A stretch of DNA of 64,000 nt, from positions 41,305,099 to 41,369,098 of the forward strand of contig CM067084.1 in assembly GCA_034008185.1 (NCBI GenBank). Direction: 5' to 3'. Source of the stretch: Gorsachius magnificus (lineage: Eukaryota > Chordata > Aves > Pelecaniformes > Ardeidae). Below the pieces are notes generated by a model, which searched no databases, was not told the origin of the DNA, and worked only from the letters and a program-made list of their open reading frames with translations. Below are positions 51,856 to 64,000 of this stretch, one piece after another (within the stretch, counting starts at the first letter, position 1; every line of letters starts with the position of its first letter). The position numbers were made by a program, and so were the translations under genes.

Positions 51856-54800
51856 GAAGTTTTAACTCTTGCGTAAGGTGGTTATTTTGGGGAAAAAAAT
51901 GAGACACACATCAGTATTTATTACAGGTTATCCCTTACTTATCTGTTCATTAATTACAGTCACTTTGAGTGATACAGGACACAAATTGAAAGGCAGTTCT
52001 CTTAAGAGTCTCAATACAACCAGTCTGGTTTTGGAAGTTTCACTGTATATTGTACATACCAGGAGTGACCAGTCCAGCACTGCTGTTTGGACAAATAATG
52101 TTATTTGTCAGTAAACTTCTTTCTCAAGAACTCTCCTTTCCCAACAAAGCTTTCAGTGTTCACTCCCTCAGAATGAGGGTTCCCGTGGTCATAATTGGCG
52201 TAAAAAGCCTGTGACGTTAAGGCTGTATCTATGAAAACCAAGCATAGTATCTGCTGCTTGAGATGTACCCAGTGCTATCAATGATGCCTGTCATTAGGGA
52301 CACAAATATCAAGTGGTGCATGTTGTGGTCTACATTTGGAGTCCAACTCAGGTGGAAATGCACATGGAAGCATCAAAAGCGTGGCAGAGGTGTGTTAATT
52401 TGGTACTGCTTGTCAGTCAGTTCTGGCACCCTGTAGTCAGCGCTTATGGCTTGCAGTCAGTATGTGTAGATTTTTTTTTTTTCTTGCTCATTCCCCACTT
52501 ACAAACCTCTGTCACTGCTACTAAGTGATTCTACACACATGCATCCATTTGTTCCGCAGGTGGACACATACATGTGCTGTTCCACTTATCTGTACCAATT
52601 CAAGCCTGTGTCCATTGTATATAGGTCTATGTAGGGGGGTAGAAGCAGCAAGCTGTGTATGTACTTGTAAAGGCAGTAGGCACGAAGAGCAGCTGAGGTA
52701 GTTGGATATATATGTGCAGAGTGGGGATTTAGGAAAGGAAAGGCAAGAGGACAGTGGAATTAGGTTATGGCACACTTGCCCTTGACCCATCAGATGTTGC
52801 TTGTCCCTTCAAACTGAAGCAGGGTTATCCAGGGCCCAGGAGAAGTAGCTAGATTAGCCAGTCTGTATCCCTGCCAAGTGAAAATGCTTGCTGCAGCACA
52901 CTTAAAACTTTTATCTGTGATAGTCTGAAACATGAAGCAGTTGCACAGTATAATTATTTCACTGATGGAACATCTCAATAAGGAAGCTCTTATCAAAATT
53001 TCTCTTTTCTGGTCCTCTTCATTTTATTTCTAATCCTTGTGTGTCACACTAGCCAGATCTCCTATTCCTTAGAAGTTACATCTATCAAGTATTCATGGAT
53101 ACTCATGCTCGCTCTTCACTGTTAGTTAGCAAAGATTCATGTGTTTAACTCTTAATCTTTCCCCATAAATCAGTTTCTCAGTCTTACTCGTGTTACTCTT
53201 TACAGCCTGGTGGTGAATATTACCAGAGCTGCACACAGCGTTTCAAGTGGGATCACAGCTACATGGAATGATTATTGCGTTTCTGCAGTGTGGTTTCATC
53301 TCCTGTCATCACCAGGAAGGGGCTTTACATAACACCAGTAGCATCCCTTATCTCAGGTGTTTTCTTCCTTCTTTGTCTAGCTGGATTCTTTGGTTTTATT
53401 TCTATTTAGCTTAAGTTTAACCACTTGCATCTTGTCAGGGAACAAAATTTTTCTTTCAGCTGCATCTGTGCATAAGTGATTTTGCTAATAGTGATCCCTA
53501 CAGACCTGGGGACACATTGACTGCAAGACCCTAAGATGTTCCTTACAGCAACAAAGAACTAGCACTTCTTTTTCTTCAAAATGGCACTGAATACCCCCAA
53601 ATTGAAGTATTCCATATCTAGAGAGAGAGAATGTTATTGTTATCAGCTGGGAAAGTTCTTATGTAGATTTTGCAGTTTATGAATGAAAAATACTATATTG
53701 TTTGTTGGTTTTATTATTGTAGTGAATTGGTGTGATTTATAGTTAGAAGAAACTCACTTAGCACACTGAAAGCCTACCTTTAACTCTGTTTCTTCTTTGT
53801 TTTAAATGGGTCATTTTCGTCCTTAAAAATCTTACTATTAAAACATTTGTAAACTTGGATTCCATAATGGCCCTATTTTTATCAATACATATCTGCAAAT
53901 GTGAAGAAATAAGCAATCTTGGTTTTTTGCTGTTTCTCAGTGTGTGCCAAAGATAACAGCCACTTCACAAGCCATTTTAATGTGCTCCAGGTGTTCAGAA
54001 CTGTTGTGGCTGTGGTAATTTCACATGGCATTATGCTGATACTACTGTCCTTGAAGCATTCCTGCTTTTGGATGGGTACAAATACTGGTATTTGCAGATA
54101 CAAATCTTAGAAGCAGTCATTCCTGCTTGAGTCATGTTCCAGGGCAAGTAAAGAATGACTCCATTTGAAACGCATTGTCAATTTGCTTAGCACATATTTT
54201 GCAGCTCATCGTTTGTGCTTTTAACCTTGACACCGCAATGGATAGCGGAACTCCAGGCCATGTTCACAGCAGGTCTATCAGTCATGAAGTAAGTCAGTTA
54301 AGATACATCCTTCTCTTTGCACACTGCTTTTCACTTTTAATGCTCAACAAATATCCTATCATTTTAAATGTTTAACAGTTTTCTTTGATAGCACTTTTCA
54401 GGGCACAAAAACTTGTGTTGGTAGTAGTCTTTACCTTTCTGTAGGTGTTTCGGTATGTTTGTCACTAATCCCTACTTTTTACCAAGGGCAAGGAGTAAAG
54501 TTTTAAAACATTAGAGGCAAAGAGTGAATCTTTGAGATAACCTGTTTCTGGCTTGAACAGCTCAAAATCTCTACTGAAAAGCAGGGAGCAGAGGGTGTTT
54601 ATTAGTTCAAGGAATGTGTGCATAATCTGAATTACTGTTGGAATAAAATGTGTATCTTTCTGCAGACCTTGCTTTCAGGAAGGAAAGCTATTCCTTTTCA
54701 GAAATCTCGTACATCATGTGCGTATTGGCAAAGCTACTGTACCACTAAGAAAAGTTAAAATCCTCAAAGAAAAGCCGTGGTGCTGTAGAATGCAGAGTGC

Positions 54801-57636
54801 TACTGCATTATTAATAGTGCTCTAGAAATTGTTGAAGTATCACAGTACAATTGTTTAGCGTTGGGAAGAACTCTTTATAGCGTGTGTTGAGAGAATTATT
54901 TAATGGAACGAGAAGGCCATGTTTTTGCTTGCTATTCAAGCCTTCCATGTAGTGAGAAGTTTAATGAGAAAGTACTTTCTAGTGTAAACCGCTTTGTAAC
55001 TACAAGAACGGTGGATAGAAATCCACAGGTTTTGGTATCTAGACAGTATCAAATAGACACAGTGCCTTTGGGAACTTTTTTTCTCATACAGTATGCAGTC
55101 TTTGTCCTAGCTCCTCACTGCTGAGAGCGAGCGGTGCAGTTTGCAGCTCTGTCTTCAGTAGTTTAAACAGAAGGGCTTGGGACTGACCTTTGAGAGTGAT
55201 TGCCTTTCTCTTGACATCTTATGAGTGGGATTGTTGAAGATAGATTTCTTTCAATAAAAAAAGGGAAGAGATGACAGGCAGGGGATTCTTGGTGTACAAC
55301 TTTGACCTTTCAGGCATGCTGCTAAGGCATGGGGGGTGTGTTGTTATTGTTTTTCAGCCAGCCAGCCCTCAGCTCACACATATATTCCACAGCAGGAGTG
55401 TGCACGAAGGTGTTTCTGTAAGTGCTGGTTCAGTCAGTTCCCTTGAATGTGATGTAAAGTTCTCAATTCTGGTTCTTGGCTTCACTGCAGCTCATGGCTA
55501 CAATTGTAAAGAAAATCCTCATCAGCTGTATGCCAAACTAGATCAGTGCAAGTGGCATCTATCAAAGTTTTGGCACTGAATCTCTGACAAATCTTTATCT
55601 TCCAAGTGCACAAATGATGAAGACAAAGGCTGTATGTTTGTCTTAATGGCCTGTTGCTGTATTATAGCAAGTCTTGGCTGTAGATCGTGTGCGTGCATGA
55701 GATTTTGAGTACTGATGTGTCAATTTTTTGACATGGAGAAGACATCTTCAGAATGTGATTGCATTGTTTTGGTTGAAATTAAAAAAAAGAAATCTTTTAC
55801 CCGTTCAGACAAGATTGCAGACTTCAACCTGAGCAGTTAAAGTATGTGCAAAGTTATAAGCAACTGAAAAAAAATCTTAATGATGAAGGGAAAGGAAGAT
55901 CTTAAATATTGTCTCTAAGTCTGTTCTGTATGTGGAAAAAAAACTTCAAGCAATAATCAAGGACACTGTTACCTTGGAAGCTGGCAGAGCTTTACCAGAA
56001 GCTCGTGGCTTGGCAACATGAATGAGTATTGCTGGCACCTTTCTCTTGAGATGCTTGCACAAATGCTGATAAGCAGTGCTGAGTAGGAGACAGGTGGAAG
56101 AAGTCTTGTGTAGCAGTATATAGGTATGGCTGGGATCTGAACTTCTGTTTATTTATTTAAAAAAAATCTGTGAAAGGAATAGGTTACTCTGGATAAATAT
56201 CCAAGGAGCTAGGACAATCCACTTGCTGACAGTCACTGAATATGAAAGTTACCACCTGTTAACAGTACAACAATGCCTAAATATTGCATCTGTTTTTTCT
56301 TGTAAGACATTGAGCCTCTGTAGGAAAGTCGTGACTCTTCAGTAGCATGTGGTGAAGATGTGTAGGAGTTCATCTGGCTGTCTAAATGTGGAAAAACATG
56401 CTGGCCTGCTCATTCTTCTTGATCTAGCCTTAGCATTAAAAGAAATTTGCTTTGCATTATGAAGCTTGCTGATGTCAGAAGGAAAAAAAAATTTAGGCCC
56501 AGATGGCATGATGCTAAATAGAGCTGAGTACGAAGCGTGCATGTAAAAAGAGGCCAATCAGTTTTTGCTGATCCTTTATAAGTGTGAGGAGGAAGAAAAT
56601 ATTTGCTTTTCAATTCATCTTCCTTAAGGAGACCCAAACTGTGTTTATGTTATAGCTGAGCAGAAACCTGCATGAAAAAATCCTCTCACTGCTTTTAGCA
56701 GGACAGTTCTGTCATTAGTTCTCAGATTTCCCATCTCCATCTTGTTTTAAAACTGGCTGTTATCCGGAAGCTTAATTTCATAGGTAAACAAAGATCGACC
56801 CTCTAAAGATGGGAAATAAAGATTAGCTGATCGTAAGTATAGTAATTGCTCTTGATTTGTTAAAATCTTCAAGTGAGTGAAAAATCATTTATGTACATTT
56901 GAGTAGGCTGGCTACTAAGTCAGCTAGAAAGGGACAAATATGTCCAAATTTGTAGTCACATGTATTTCTAGTCAGGTTACTACTAGAAGATTTGGTTTTG
57001 AATAAGTACTGTTGATGCCCGTAAAATGAAACATGTGAAAGATTCAAGGAAGAAAAGCTTTAATGTTGTTTATTTCTCACCTTTGAAGCAGGAATACCAG
57101 GTGCTTTTTCTGTTTGCATCAATAACAGGTTCCTTCAAACAAATTGGAAATAAAAACCCAGGCAAGCTAAAATGTCTTATATGGAGCTAAGCTTGATTTC
57201 TTTTATACCATTTACACTTATTCCAAGATCTAGGTTAGGTTCTGGGTTCTATACCTATTAAAAATATGAAATAAAAATCAAGCCTACATTATTGTTCAGT
57301 TACAGACTGGTCGTGTGGCTCTTATTTTGCAGGCTTCTACATGCAGTGGTGCTGTGCATCAGTGCTCTCACTCTTTAGCAAGAGTGTATAAAGTTATATG
57401 TCCATAGCAAGAGCTATGGTTGTGTTTTTTAATTTGGGTAGAAAGATGAAAATTCAGACATACACTTTGTACTTTTACTGCAGAAGAGTCATCCTTGACT
57501 AACAGGTTTTTTGTTGTATAAACTTTCAGTTATCCTGCTGATTAAAATTGCCCTGAAATATTTTGTATGTAAAGTCACTGCTTGTGAAGGTCATTGCTTC
57601 TTAATAAGAGGTGGTTTATCTTTACCAGACATGACA

Positions 57637-57655
57637 CCCCCCTCCCCCCCCCCCC
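57637..57655. repeat. poly-C tract
   Basis: C-run of 19 bases interrupted by one T at 57643. Confidence 0.9.
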
Positions 57656-58666
57656 TTTATTAGAATCTTCTTAGTGTGCCTCTCTTTTTCTCTTTTTATC
57701 ACCCTTGTGTGATATGCATCTTTCTGGTGATACTTCTGTGTTAGATAGGTGCTGGTTTTTTCATAGAATACCTGGTATCAAGGTAGTTGTGGTCTGGGAC
57801 TTCCCCTACCCTCACCTCAGAGAAGGTACTGGATCACAATCAAACAGATTTATTTTAAAGGATGAGAGGAGGAAGAAGCCCTACACAAATGAAGATGGCA
57901 AAAGATCTTTCATACATCCTACATATCAGTTTTTTGGCTTTATTTAGTGTTTTATAATGTATCTGAAGCAAAAAAGTGAACTTCCCAGCATGTCTGTAAA
58001 CTGGAAGGATTCAAAGAGCTTCCCCATCCATTTCCTTGTCTAAAATCTAGCTGTGCCCCTTATATTCACTAAGTTGTATTGCTACAGCATTCTGTGGGTG
58101 GCAAGCTTTTCAAAAGCACTAGGGGAAAAACGTAGGAAAAGGATTTATCCCATGTTTCCCTTTTCAGTAGCCACAGATAGTATCAGTGCTCTCTAAGCTT
58201 CTTCCAGGCAATAAAGGTCTGTGCTGATTCTCGCTCAGTAGAAAACCTTTGAAATACCACTGGTCGAGTAATTCTCCTCTTGACTTTGTTACTCAGAATT
58301 GATCCCAAAGGAACAAAAACATAACAAAAGGAGCAGGCTGAACCTCCCAGTCCAGTGCTCTTTCAAATGAAAAGATAAGCAAAAAGCCAAAAAAGTCTGG
58401 TTTTGTCTGGTATAGCATTTGCATCTGGAAGATTTGTTTAGGCATGGAAACAGATGATGCAATAACCCCGTTTATCACCTTTGATTGCTTTTTATTAAGA
58501 ATAGTCCAAGCAGGGATATAAGAATTGGTTCCTAAAGCTTTTAAAGTCATGAAAGCTGACTTTTACAGGTGTTAATTCTGTTTGCTGTAGCATTTAGCAT
58601 CCTTAAGTGTTCTGGTACTTTTCCATCAAAATTTTTTTTTAGCTATTAAGTTTTGCCTTCCTCCTA

Positions 58667-58712
58667 CCCCCCCCCCCCCCCTTGCCCCCCCCCCCCCCCA
58701 AAAAAAAAAAAA
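58667..58712. repeat. Compound poly-C / poly-A tract
   Basis: Fifteen C, then TTG, fifteen more C, then thirteen A. It is the longest low-complexity tract in the window and a likely assembly trouble spot. Confidence 0.9.
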
Positions 58713-61700
58713 GAAAATAGTGATAGTGTTTAGAAAATGGCATGTACAATGTGTTACCTAGGTTCATTTTGAAACCCCCTCAGTCTGCTGTAGGATGAAA
58801 TATATAAAAAAATGGAGAAAAATAGATTTTGTTGTGACCTTTAAGTTGAGCCTTTCTGTTCTGAACCACATTATTTTGCTAAATACAAGGGAACTGGACC
58901 GCCTTGACCTTTTTTATCAATGTAGCTTTGAGAAATGGCAAAAGTCATTCTGATGCTCAGAAGTTCCATTACAGACATACTGTTCATACTGAATCAACCT
59001 TGAAAAGATTCAGAATTGTAATCCTATGCCAGAACAATGTAACCATTTTCAATATTGGCATAAATTAAAGCTGCTTCTACAGCGACAGTAACATCCAAAG
59101 TTAATTGCAGTCCATGTTGTCCTCAGCCCTCTTTGATCCCAGAGGTGCTCAATACCTCTGAGGAATGGAATTTCACCTCATCAGTCCTTTCAAGTAAGCT
59201 GTAGCAGGGAACTGATTAAATGATTTATCCTTAATTTGCTGTGACTCCTGTGAATTTGCATTTGTCGCCCTGTGTCTTTGCTGCCATAGTGTAGTTCACT
59301 TTCAACTGATGTCTCCCTCGTAGCTTGCTAATTGAGAGATACAATGTGCGGAGGAAGCAGAGGTGTGCTTTATTTTAAATATTGATGTTGCAATTTAATC
59401 TTTTCTTAATCCCTTTTCCCACTCTGCTGCTCAGTGCTAAAGGAGCCAGATTTGTTCATGTCACTGAAAGGTGTCCTCTGATCTTTACAGTGCAGGATTA
59501 CCACTGAATGGTGATGACCTTCCCCAGGGTGCCAGATCCTGCAAATGTGGCACTTGTTCAGGATCTCCCCTTCCTCGGAGCTGGAGTGTTGGGGGCTTGC
59601 ATGCCACTCTATAGTGCTTTGCAAAGCTCTTCTCAGTCACTGTGTGTTGGGACAGATTCAGAGTACTAAAACGTATTTTGTCTAGAAGCTACCCATGACT
59701 CAGGATTAACTCTGGTGTTCCTTTTATTTGTTTCAGCTAGCAGACTGTGAAATCAAGCTGCTCCCAGGCTGTCTCCCTGGTTCTCCAGAGCTGAGATACC
59801 ATCTCCTAGACAGACTTGATCCTTAGGTGTGTCCTTCTAAAATTAATACTGAAGATTCTTCATGCAGATACTGCTCTTGTCTCCTTTACCAGAGAATATT
59901 TTACCCTCTGTGCTTCTGACTTTTTTCAGTTCTGATCATTGAGCTGGTTATGAGCATCTCTTCTTCTGGCTTGTTTCTTTGGCAGGTGAAGCTGCATTAT
60001 AATAAATAGATAAGTGACATTTTGGGAATGTGCTTCCCAAAGGAGGTGGACCTCAGCTAGCCCTGTATGCCATTGATGTAAATCCACAATGAATTCACCC
60101 TGTGCCAGAACCTCCTTTTCTGGCAAGAAAGGCTTTCTGGATGTCATTGAGTTTAAATACATTCTTCCAGGTGATGTACAGATTTAGAATTAGTTGTACA
60201 AACCTGTTAATGAGAACAGGGAATCCAGTCATTACTAGCTCTTCAAAACTACACCCAATGAGAAACAAATGTTTTTGATTATAGTGTTAGAAGTGGGGCT
60301 GTGGAGCTATATTAGTATTGATGTTCTGAGTGGTATGTTTCAAATTGCATTCAGACCATGAGAGATGTATTGCTTTATTTTGATCGATGTGGGTGTGCTT
60401 TGTGGAAGGAAAGGACTTCAGAAACACTCCTTATCTTTTTAAAGCACGGTCTAAAGACTGAAGTCTTTGGATAGACAAATGTTACTGGGAAGTTTGGATA
60501 TGGATCCAGTTTGCTACTTGGGTTTCCTTACAAGGTTTCCAGCAGATGGGGTCTAAGAGTTTGTAGATGATGAAGATAAATAATGTGCATCCACTGTGTC
60601 ACTGACAACTGATGCTGTTTTCTTTTTAAGCCTCAGTTCCCTCCATCTACCGCTGCAGATCTCTCATCTCTCTATGCCTTCCTCTTCTGCCCTGGGCTCT
60701 CAGGAGGAGTGAAGCCCTCCAAATCATTATCCAGATACCAGAGGCCCAGCTGAGTTGTTAATGTAGGATCAAGTAGATTGAGGGATTGTTTAAAAACCCC
60801 ACAGTCATAGGCTATTGAGTCTCCTGGTACAGTACTGACTGGACAAAATCTGAAACAGCTTGACCAGCTAGCCAGTTCTCCCAGCTAGGGTACACACAGC
60901 ACTCAAGTAATGCTTGATTTATAAAGCTGTATCCTGAAAATGCCTGAGAGATGATGGTGCAAGGCAGCCTCATAGCAACTGTAGAAGGATTGTGTTTGCA
61001 GTTAACAAGGTGGCTTTACAGTGCTTTTGTTCACTTTAGGGAGGTGAAGGGGGCAGGAAAGGAGCAGCACTAGGAAAGTTGGGACACCCTTTGCTGTATG
61101 GGACTATTAAGGAGGAGGGAAGTAATCAATCTGTAACGATTAACACTGCATCTGTATTAAGGCAATGGAAATAAGGATAATGTAAGGGAGAGTTGCAGTG
61201 AAACAGCAATGGTGCATGGTGGCTAGGCAATAAAGTAAAATATAAGGGCAGGGCTGCAGACGTAGATCTGTTGGAGCTTTCTGGTTTGCTGGATTAAGGG
61301 AGCAATACCTTATTAGAGAATGCATCTGAAACTTGTGGATGTGGGAATACTTTCTGAGCAAGTAAACTGAGAAGCCATCTGTATTATGAAGTTGGATATT
61401 TGGTGTGCCGTTGAGCCCAGCTCCCTGTTTGTATTGATTTAGACAAAGTTGGCTGGTAGCAATAGCGATGTGTTGTACTTAAACAAAACCTACCAGGCCT
61501 CAAACTGTCTGAACTTTTAGTTCACTAGTTATCGGAGCCGCTTCAGTCTGTACTCATTTACCAGTTCATTTAATTGGAACATTTTATGAGGACATGAGGT
61601 ACCTTCCTACTGATCTGCTTGAATCTATCTGATGTGGAGAGGAGACCTAATTTCTATTAGTTGCAATTGTCAGCTCTAAATGTGGCATTAGAAAGTTACA

Positions 61701-64000
61701 TGAAATAGCTGTAGTCCTGAAACACATGGGAAAGGACAGAAAGCTATTTCCCACTCATCCCGTTTTATATCTTGATTGATTTCTTGATTACCTTCTTTCC
61801 TGTGATGACAGGCAAAACCCCCTATTTACATTGTCACAATGTTTTGCTTTGGGCTTGTGTAAGATGTATTGTAGGAAGGGGGGGTTAAGTGAGACCCTGA
61901 ATAATGAAGGCCTCTTTGCTTAACTGGATTCTTGTCCATAAATTGGAATTTTCGTGCTTTTTTTTTGAGACCACTGGAGGTACAATGTCATCCTATTTCA
62001 ACACATGAGGAGGTACATAAATTGCTATTTAGTGGCAGAAGAATACTTGCTATAATGATAATAGAGCAATTTGTTTTTATAGCTGAAGTATAAATCCAAG
62101 AGCTGCAGCTCATATTTCATGTAATTAATAATGCCTCACTCTGTTTTCCTTTTGTTTGTTTTAATTTTGTTTAACACCCAACAGCAAACTGAACTCTGAA
62201 TTGTTTGTTTAATTTGTGTGAAACAAGTGAGGCAAGGATAAGTCCTGTGTTCACTGAAGGTTAGTTAGTGCTGGGAAAACACAGACAGTACAGGTTCCAC
62301 TGCACCTAAGAGCAAGACTTATTTTTGGAACGTTTCTATCATGGCTTAGTTCTAAGATTTTCAGTCCTGTTTGAAAAACGTGGAGAAAATTTTTTTCACT
62401 TACCATGATTAGGTGAAAGCGCACCTAATCTAGCCACTAAAAGTGGGTATTAGATAAACAACAATGCTGCTTTTTAGCTTCCTGCCAGTCAAAATTGTCT
62501 GTAAATTGAAATCGTTGTCTGCCTTCTGTACATACAGGCTTGTTCTGTGCCAGAGCTTCTGTTTTTCTTTCAACCCTAAATATCAACTCATGTTAATTGG
62601 TATTTTTGCTTTCATTCATTGTTTCATCCCCTGTTGACACCCTTTGGTTCTTTCAAGACAATTCTCCTTGTTTGTGATCTGGCAGGAGGGTTGTTATATT
62701 TGTCCCAGTGATAAGCTAAATCTACATCATGAAAAGATAAAAGGAAACAAATTCCTTTTTCAGCTTGCTTCCCTAAACTTAGATGTTCTAAGGAGAAATC
62801 TACCTATTTGCTGCTGTTCGCTTGATCCAGCTGGCAGCACTGGTAATCATGTTGAAATCTTTCACGTACTTTTTTTTCCTTAAATGATCACGCTGCAGCT
62901 TCCCCGTTGATCGAGCACTGTGCTTTGCAGACATACCTATTCTCCTAGCCTGCGGTAATGAAGATAAGGCAGACTCTGCTCAGGAGTAAGTTCGGGATTT
63001 TGTTTCTAAAGTAACTAACCACCCGGCACTGAAAGGGTTTGCCTGCTTTATCAGAGCAGGCAGTTAATCACTCATGGACTACAGGGGCTGCTTTTGCTGT
63101 TTGTTTGCTCCTGTGCCACTTGCGTTGTTTGGATTGTTGCAGCATATTGCATCATCCTGTCCAGAGCTCATGCAGAAATGTTAGCAATTCATCTTAGCAT
63201 TTTCCCTATGTCAGCTGAGGTTGCAAACCAAACTAACATCGTTTTTCAAAATGCCACTTTAGGTGGCAAAGAACTGAATCCTGTAGTCCTTACTCAGCCA
63301 GAAAAAAAAAATCTCATGTTTGCTGATTTACCAGTAGAGCATCAAATTCCACTGTCTATAGAATTACCGTATTCTGAAGTTTACCACTGATTTTAGTTAC
63401 TATTTTCTGCTGATTTTAAGAACAAACTACATTACACTATAGATTATTTTCTACATGGTGTAATATCTGAATGGTAATTTGAGATGTGAAATTTCATATG
63501 CTCAGGTACAGATTCTAATTCCACAATTGACTTGGAAGCGTTACAAGCAATAACACTTGACTTCTATTAGTGATAATAAATCCAGTCGAGTACTTTTTCC
63601 TGTCTGTCTGGGGATTGTATTGGGATTTTCTCTGACCCTCAGTCCTAAGGTAATCAGAATTTTCACTGACTTGTTTGACAGGGTTAGCATATAATGATTG
63701 CCTTCAAATTTCATGAAAGTAGCTAAGCAGGGAAAAAAAAAAGGTCTTTTTATGTTCCAGGGGACTGAGGGTTCACAGTGTCAACTTAGCCATATTGGTT
63801 ACCAGAAAATTCTCAAGTGTCATTAATAGTTATTAATAATGACCTAAAATCTTTAGATAATGTGCTGTATTAGAAGTCAGAGGATGTAATCCCCAGTAAA
63901 GCATGCTTTTCTCGTTGGATCCTCTGCTATCTAATAAGGGGTGAGCTTATACTTTTTAGAATTGTGGAGATCTGAAGAAGGCTTGTGTGCTCAAAACTCT

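Larger units (their letters stand above)
51856..64000. other. Gene-desert sequence to window end, nothing recognised
   Basis: AT-rich sequence with scattered homopolymers. The longest open frames (about 100 codons, for example 55271-55579 and 63094-63390 on the plus strand) lack recognisable domains or convincing splice context. Confidence 0.5.

Noticed and set aside
63094..63390. Plus-strand open frame of 98 codons near the window end
   Set aside because: It begins at a TTG, not an ATG; the hydrophobic start and the NATLGG word briefly suggested an immunoglobulin-superfamily leader such as MFAP3L, but the rest does not fit and no convincing splice structure was seen.

Overview
The window is vertebrate nuclear DNA, almost certainly from a bird. 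It is AT-rich, has one multi-exon gene with canonical splice sites, carries three CR1 LINE pieces (the dominant avian retrotransposon) with the CR1-type ATTCTATG 3' end, and contains one LTR that resembles elements I recall from bird genomes. The species cannot be named from sequence reading alone.

The only protein-coding gene I can support is AADAT (kynurenine/alpha-aminoadipate aminotransferase, KAT II). It lies on the minus strand, with the coding region running from 24636 down to 9773. I resolved all 13 coding exons by eye. Exon lengths sum to 1278 nt (425 codons plus stop), every junction is in phase, and every active-site residue I checked falls at the human residue number, including the PLP lysine at 263. 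The start codon sits 2 nt inside its exon behind a good acceptor, so a non-coding 5' exon is expected in the CpG island at about 25.5-26.7 kb. Intron 8 has a GC rather than a GT donor.

Layout: 1-9.2 kb is 3' flank of AADAT with no supported gene and an isolated GC-rich patch at 8.64-8.97 kb. 9.2-26.1 kb is AADAT and its promoter. 26.7-64 kb looks like a gene desert broken by repeats: an LTR (32.40-33.45 kb) with a primer-binding-site-like relic about 210 bp beyond it, a short minus-strand CR1 3' end (36.22-36.37 kb), an orphan internal 124-bp CR1 fragment (46.68-46.81 kb), and a young, 5'-truncated CR1 with one nonsense mutation and two frameshifts in ORF2 (48.92-51.86 kb). Several homopolymer tracts (poly-C, poly-A, poly-T) are also present.

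I found no convincing undescribed system. The observations most worth checking are the GC-AG intron, the orphan internal CR1 fragment, the PBS-like relic, the nearly open CR1 reading frame and the unexplained GC-rich patch.
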